Source: Camillea tinctor (lineage: Eukaryota; Ascomycota; Sordariomycetes; Xylariales; Xylariaceae). Taken from it: a stretch of 64,000 bases of DNA. Below are positions 58,119 to 64,000 of the stretch, piece after piece. Location: NCBI GenBank assembly GCA_022578605.1, contig MU394085.1, positions 335,142 through 399,141 of the forward strand, written 5' to 3'. Within the stretch, counting starts at the first letter, position 1; every line of letters begins with the position of its first letter. Made by a program: the position numbers and the translations under genes. Under the pieces are notes generated by a model. That model made no database searches, had not been told where the DNA came from, and saw nothing but the letters and a program-made list of their open reading frames with translations.

Positions 58119-59784
58119 TTACGCCTTTTTCTTGCTCTTCTTCTCCTTGCTGCCCTTGGCACCTGGCTGAATTCGTGCCATCATCTCTTCTTTAGTAATC
58201 AGGTGGTCGACCCGCTCTAACAACCCGAGCAGGCTCTTCATGTTGTGACTCCATTCATTGAGGACATCGTCCACATCTCTCGGCTTGGCGAAGCTCACGA
58301 CCCGGGCCGGCCGGTCGATACGAGCAAATACCGTCTTAGAGCACACGAGCTCGCTGATGTACTTCTCCGTTTCCTCTTCCGTCAGGTCGAGGAGCTGTGT
58401 AAGGCGCTTCATGCCAATGCGAGTGTAGTATTTCGCAACGACTCTAACGTTGTGCTCGATAACTCGCTTGCGCAGGTCTTGCCATCGCTGGTGGGCCTTC
58501 TCATCTCCTGACTGGTTCGGCTCGCTGTCGAAGATATCAGTTGCGCAAAGGTGGGGGCCGAACATCTTGGCAACCTCTGGCCATCGCATAAGCTCGTGCA
58601 CCGTAAACAGCTTGAGAAGCCGGGCGTCGATGGGAACCTGGGAGTTCCGGGTATCTCGGTGGATGCGGTGGAGGAGATCGTGCTGTTCATTGTCGTGGGG
58701 TGCAAGAATGACGAAATAGATGATACGTTGTAGGACCTGCAAACTTAATCAGCGACTTGCCTTGTGGCGGGAAAATATGATGCCATACCGGTTGAAGCTT
58801 GGTAGGATCCTCTTCGACGGCCTCGGTGTCAAGGACTTGTCTGTAGTGCTTGCACACATCCAGGTACTTGTCGTCGTGCTTCGCGAGGGTGATCTGTTGC
58901 TCGTAGTATGCTAGCTTCAAGTCTGTCGTGTCGTCCTCCTGCTCTGGAGGGACTTCCTCCCCACGCTTCAGCTTCTCTTCCCGGGCCTTCTTCTCCTTCT
59001 CCAGCTGCTCTGCTGTCTTCTTCGGCTTCCGCGCAAGATATCGGGTGCTAATCTTTCGGCTAAGGATACCGGCCTGGGTCCAGTCGTTGTTCTCAATGCA
59101 TAGGGCGACTTGGGCAAGGATGAATTCCGTCTTCTCGCGCCGCTCCATAGACCCGAATGTCTCGACCTGTAGTTCGCATAGGATGTCCATGGCGGATTTG
59201 ATGTCGCCTTGTTGCTTCTTGATGTCTGACAGCACCTTGGTCACGCGCGCACGCTCTACCTCGACGAAGATCTTGCCCTCTGTTACTGTTCGCAAAGTCT
59301 CGATAACGGACAGCTTGGTCTCTAGGCTCGGGGTGGCATCGAGGAAGGTCATAACGGTCTGCACCATTTTCGTAATGGCTTGTTTAAGCTGGCCATGCTT
59401 CTTGGACAGAACCAAGACCTGGTCGTTGAGTAGACCCCAATTGCCCGCATCTTTGCAGATGGTGCATATAGCAACCAAGGTTCTGGACGTCGAAGCAAGA
59501 TCGGAAGCCTGCAGAAGGGCTTGTCAGTGGGGATGGGGCAAGTTAGGGAGGGCTGAGGAAGGTAGCGAACCTGTCGGGTCTGCTTCTCAAACACTGTGAG
59601 TTTCTCGATAGCTGCTTGTATATCGGTCTGCGACGAGGTGTCCTCAGTTAGTCAGAGCACTATGTAATGTCGTTGTTCAGTGCTTATATTCGAGCTGTAC
59701 CTTGGCAAGGTTCTCGGCCTCGCTGATTTGCTTGTCAGCCTCCTTGCTGAAGTCCTTCTCGGGCTTCAGAGCTGCGTCCGCCAT
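58119..59784 (-). CDS. RPN5: 26S proteasome lid subunit Rpn5
   Basis: Four exons, 59784-59701, 59627-59571, 59508-58789 and 58736-58119, give 492 residues. Each exon is a whole number of codons. The product reads MADAALKPEKDFSKEADKQI, then TDIQAAIEKLTVFEKQTRQ and ASDLASTSRTLVAICTICKD. TPR-like helices follow (VMTFLDATPSLETKLSVIETLRTVTEGKIFVEVERARVT), with a charged Lys/Glu insert (KPKKTAEQLEKEKKAREEKLKRG). The C-terminal PCI domain has LFTVHELMRWPEVAKMFG and VVAKYYTRIGMKRLTQLLDLTEEETEKYISELV. Rpn5/PSMD12 is a scaffold of the proteasome regulatory lid. The Lys-rich C-terminus ends KEKKSKKKA. I looked for a GGTGGCAAA proteasome element upstream and saw none. Confidence 0.95.
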
Positions 59785-61072
59785 GGTGGTGGGAGTGGTT
59801 TTGGAGGAATAGAAAATTCGGGCTTGTTTCGGTTCAAGATGTGGTCACAATGGCGGGTTGTGGGAGGAGAGATGTCCAGCGACGGTTCGGTGTATGGAGG
59901 TAGGTAAGTTTAGTTAGTGGTGGTACACTGTGAGGTGCCGAGTTATGGGAAATAGGAAACTACTACTACTAACAAACAGTGCTCGTAAGGCGTAAGGCGA
60001 CGAAGCTCACGCTGCCTACAGCTACACTACGTATTGAAATGGCCTAAGCGCAGGTACACTATCCGATAAGCGGGGTCACATGTCGATAAAGACTAGCTTA
60101 GTCATGCAATTATCCCCCTTGAGTCCCCTAAGTCCGCGGTAGAAATGATATTCAAAGTTACACATGCACCCCTTATCGGTACATATGGTTGCTCTCAAAT
60201 CACTATGACGGTCTCAGTATATAGCCATGTAGTAGAGTTTTCAAGACATATAGGATGTATTTGATTGACAAGGACAATATACTTCAGGTCACTTACAATA
60301 TATCATTTTATCAAGTTTTAACTACCATCTTTTATATGTCTCCACATTTCCGTCTTAATCTTGCCGACACAGTAATAGATATAAAGGCAATCACTCAGGA
60401 AAAGTAGGTATCGTGATCAATTGTATATATTATGTAGATAAATATTAAATATGTTCGCCATATAACGCTCTCTGTACTAGGTAGTCATCCTTAGCTTGTG
60501 GGTAACTTTGATTCCACAGTCATGGATTCTTTTTTTTCGATAAGGCGCTAGCTATAACTCACCGGCAGGAATCGAATAGATTCAGGTCAAAAAGGAGGTT
60601 GCATCCAGATGCCGAGTGGACTGTGCCGCGAGATACGATTAGCTACTAAGGTCTGGAGTCACACGTTCTGTTGCCAAATTAAGGTATTATTCTGCGGTCA
60701 TCCTCCACTCTCAAGCTATAATTGGAACTGTAGCGCGCTAAACCGATAGGTACGGGAGGATGACACGAGGCTTTGCCCGCGAGCTCCCGGCGGCGCAGAA
60801 CCCTCGAACCGGTAGATGTGACCGAAATAATCGAGCTGAATGGCTGTTGAAAAAGAAAAAAAGTACCTATTCTACGTCTGTCTCGGGCCATGATCCTGTT
60901 TACCTTACCTGAGACAGGCTGCACCTTATGGGTGCATGTGGTGGTGGGTTAAAAGGAGGTGTTCATAAATGTAGAATCCCCTTCCTCCATTCTCTCTAAG
61001 CCTTACTCCATATTAGCACACGTTGATTTGGGCTTTGCTACTTAGATTACAAGAGAAAAACTTGCGATAAGT
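59785..61072. other. Divergent region between RPN5 and MFS gene
   Basis: AT-rich, with TATA-like tracts. A minus-strand ORF at 60679-60924 has no family resemblance. Nothing else is seen. Confidence 0.5.
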
Positions 61073-63059
61073 ATGCCCAACGTGAATAGACATGACGACT
61101 CCCCGAGGAACAATAGTTCCGAGGCAATGACTGTGTCGAGTGAAAGCGAGCGTGAAGGCGAACCTGTGGTACACATCACGAATCACACAAGCGGCGAAGG
61201 AAACCGCCAGTCCGCCTTCATGAGAGTCTCTGACGAAAAAGAGGGCAAGGCAGATCTTGATGCTGGAAGGCTTCAAGACTACCTAACGGGTAGGAGATGG
61301 ATAGGCCTCTTGTTCGTAAATGCTGTCTTGGGTTTCCTCAATGGTATTATCCCCTATCCTGTCCTCACATACATATGGGAAACTGACACAGCAGCCAACT
61401 GTAGGGTACGATGTTAGCAACCTCGCCAATCTCCAGATCCCCATCTACCAAGCTTTCGGGCACATTGAGTTGTTGCCCTGGATCAGCCTCAGTTACTCCG
61501 TCTGCAATGTAGCGGCTATCCCTCTCGCCCGCAAGCTCACGCAGTTCTACGACCTGAAGCTTCTGGGCCTTGTCTCTCTCATTTTCATAGCTGGCGGAGC
61601 TGCTCTTTGCGGTGCTGCTCCGAACATCGAGTCGGTGATCGTGGGACGCGCAATCACAGCGGTGGCCTCGAGCATAGTGTATCAATGGTGAGTAAGCGTC
61701 CAGCGTCTCGTTACGAGTATTCGCAGTATGTAGGTAAGCTGACTCAAAACTTAGTTGCCTGAACTTCACAGTATTGTTCAGTCCACCGAACCGACTTGCT
61801 CTCGGCCAAGCAGTTTTGGGGGCCATCTTTGCTGTCGGCTTGATCACTGGTCCGGTTATAGGTGGCGCTTTTGCTGATAATGAACATGCAACATGGCGAT
61901 GGGTGTGTATATGCATAGTGATGGTATATGTACCCCTGAATACTTAGCTAACAGCCTTCAGGGATTCTACCTTATTATCCCGCTGTGCGTTATGGGCTTC
62001 CTCTCTATGGCGACTAGTCTACCAAGATATCGCAGTCCGTCTAGCAAACCCCGACTGGCTCAGCTTCAGGAGGTGGACTGGTTGGGAAATACCTTGCATA
62101 TGGGGACCTTCCTTCTCCTCGCTGCCGGGTGCACAAGTTCAGGGCCCATCTTTAGCTGGAATTCCGCCTCTTCTATCGTAATCTGGGTTTTGTTTCCGTT
62201 GTTCCTGATCGGCTACGTGCTGCAGCAGTACTTCAGCCTCGGAACGAAACCCGCGCTGCGCATCTTTCCGTGCTGGCTGCTCGGAAACAGAACCGTGACC
62301 TGTGTTGCCATCTGCACGGCCTGCTCCGCGATGGCCTACGGAGTCACGCTATACTACTTGCCTATTTACTTCGCATTTGCGCATAACCTCGGGCCTCTAG
62401 ATGCCGCAGTACGCATGCTGCCATTTATCTGTACCTTCATTGTCTTGATATTCCTGGCCGCCGGCTTGCTCCGTGTAGTTCGGTTCTACATCTCGCTGTA
62501 CCTGCTCGCGGGGGCTTTTATGGTTACGGGGGGCGCTCTACTATATACGATAGAACCCAGCACTTCCGAAGGTGCTGTCATGGGATACACCGTACTTGTA
62601 GCTGTTGGCGCAGGTCTCATCTTCCAAGCCGGTATCCCCGTGTGCTCGCCCCTGCTACCGCCGGCGCAACGCCTAGACCAAGCTGCACTGCATAATATCT
62701 CGCAACTTGGCGGCGTTGCCATTGCTCTTTCTCTTGCAGGAGTTATATACCAAAATGTCGGGGTTGGGTTGTTGCGGGATGCCGTGGGCAATGCGGACTA
62801 TACTGATGGTGATATTCGAGTGCTACTTGCCGGCGCTGCATCACCCATCCTCGCCCATGGTGACCCTGCGCTCCACGATGAGGTTGTGGGTGCCGTCACT
62901 GAACTGATTTCTCGTTGTTTTCTGATATTAGTTGTGGCTGGGGCTCTGTGCTTTGTTTCCGCATGTTTCTTGAGGTGGGAGCCGTTGAAAGTTGATAGCC
63001 TCAGCCCTGCTCCTGAAAAGGAGATGAGCGATGGTCCAGTGCTGAGAGAAGAACCATAA
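61073..63059 (+). CDS. MFS efflux transporter, DHA2-type (14 TM)
   Basis: Four exons, 61073-61343, 61405-61687, 61755-61902 and 61962-63059, give 599 residues. A hydrophilic N-terminus of about 75 residues precedes helix 1 (WIGLLFVNAVLGFLNG). The first splice gives FLNGYDVSNLANLQIPIYQAFGHIELLPWISLSYSV, the helix 1-2 arrangement of fungal DHA2 pumps. Later parts are GRAITAVASSIVYQ, GAIFAVGLITGPVIGGAFADNEHATWRWGFYLIIP (motif C-like), and a long C-terminal set of helices to FVSACFLRWE. The helix count is about 14. Such pumps export drugs, siderophores or secondary metabolites from the cell. In YDVSNLANLQIPIY the usual helix-1 Asp-Thr-Thr is changed. No biosynthetic gene sits beside it, so the cargo is unknown. 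Confidence 0.86.
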
Positions 63060-64000
63060 GATGAAGTTATGGTCCGTATTTAGAGTTGGGACTATTTACT
63101 CAACGCTTTTTTTCAGTGTGTATTTTTGCATAGACCTTAAATGTAACTAGGGATAATAACAGCATTTGGAGAGGGAGTCTGGGTGTTCACTAGTAGATGT
63201 AATGATCGTATATAATATCAGCAAACTTCTCTCGGAATTCATGTTGCTGTTTCACATCTGTGATATATATGACGGATAGCAATTATATAAGTATTAGATG
63301 TACAAGCAGAACACATTGCAATTGGGTAGGCGTTTAGCTGCACACCATAGCTCTAGGCTAAGTGTTTCGGTCAGCGAGCACGCAATAGTCTTTTTAATAG
63401 GAGGGACATCTATCGATGAGTATTTTACGTACCTCTTGCAGAGTAGGAACTTCGATTACAATTCGAGAGCTGCATTACTCATCCGTTTCTGTTCGATAAT
63501 GACCATCACTTTAGACCTAGGTGGTGGCTTGTTTTCTAGACTCAATTCACATAACTTAGGTTACTATAATATCGAGGTTACTTGATCACGGACCCGGATA
63601 TCCCTTCGGGTAAGCAAAGCTATTTACTTAGACCAGATGGGTGCCATGGTAAACACTAAACCCCACGCGATGTCTTACTCACACGCTGAAGCGAGATCGG
63701 AGCATTTCTAGCATAGGAAGCCATTTATGCACAATTGCGTAGCGATATCTAAACTCCACCTCCGCAGTGTTGGCGTCGACTTATTTGGCTGAACGTCGAT
63801 TGGTGACGACTCGCCGCTTCTATTTTCTACCCGCCCCGATTCCTACTTTACCCCCGGTCTCTCCGCTGATCTAGACCAACTACGGTTGACCATAGCGCAT
63901 TGTTAGAAAAAACTATTTTTTTCATTAAGTTGACCCCTAACGTGAAATTATTATGCATATATACCATATAAGTATGCATATAAACGAGAAACATATAAGC
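63060..64000. other. AT-rich flank
   Basis: Downstream of the MFS gene. An ORF at 63298-63585 has no codon bias or known motif. Nothing else is seen before the window ends. Confidence 0.45.

Overview
The window is nuclear DNA from a filamentous ascomycete (Pezizomycotina; the order cannot be fixed from the sequence alone). The reasons are short GT-AG introns of about 50-60 bp with internal CTAAC-like branch sites, GC-rich C-ending codons in genes set in AT-rich spacers, a Pth11-type rhodopsin-domain protein, a CYP505-like P450, an intron-bearing tRNA-Lys, and ascomycete-type POP7, RAV2, ATP18, RPN5 and PEX16 genes. Exon joins were chosen by hand: each gives one open frame and family-consistent residues at the junction, but none has transcript support.

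Left part (0-17 kb): a six-exon 7-TM membrane protein, an SRPK-like kinase, tRNA-Lys(UUU), a secreted/type I membrane protein, an MFSD10-like transporter, two membrane proteins of unknown function and a TrzA/AtzA-type amidohydrolase.

Middle (17-43 kb): an accessory, enzyme-rich stretch. After a 3.1 kb gene-free AT-rich spacer come a stand-alone CYP505-like P450, a type-B carboxylesterase, a tiny possible secreted ORF, a Pth11-like receptor, the peroxin PEX16, a secreted cellobiose-dehydrogenase-like flavoenzyme, a CaiB/BaiF CoA-transferase, an amadoriase/sarcosine-oxidase-type flavoenzyme and an F-box-like protein. The enzymes could form a catabolic group (ester cleavage, hydroxylation, oxidation, CoA activation, with peroxisomes nearby), but nothing in the sequence proves co-regulation.

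Right part (43-64 kb): mostly conserved housekeeping genes: POP7 (RNase P/MRP), RAV2/Rogdi (V-ATPase assembly), a NIPSNAP protein, ATP18 (F1Fo ATP synthase, four tiny exons), an FSH1-type serine hydrolase and RPN5 (proteasome lid). A broken copy of a large protein of unknown function lies at 47.6-49.9 kb, behind a 4 kb gene-free spacer. A 14-TM DHA2-type MFS transporter closes the window.

I found no CRISPR, no rRNA, no intact transposon and no polyketide or peptide synthase backbone. The less ordinary observations are the P450 with a degenerate I-helix, the single-domain CDH-like enzyme, the decayed pseudogene and several gene models (ATP18, POP7, RAV2) whose key exons are too short for simple ORF finding.
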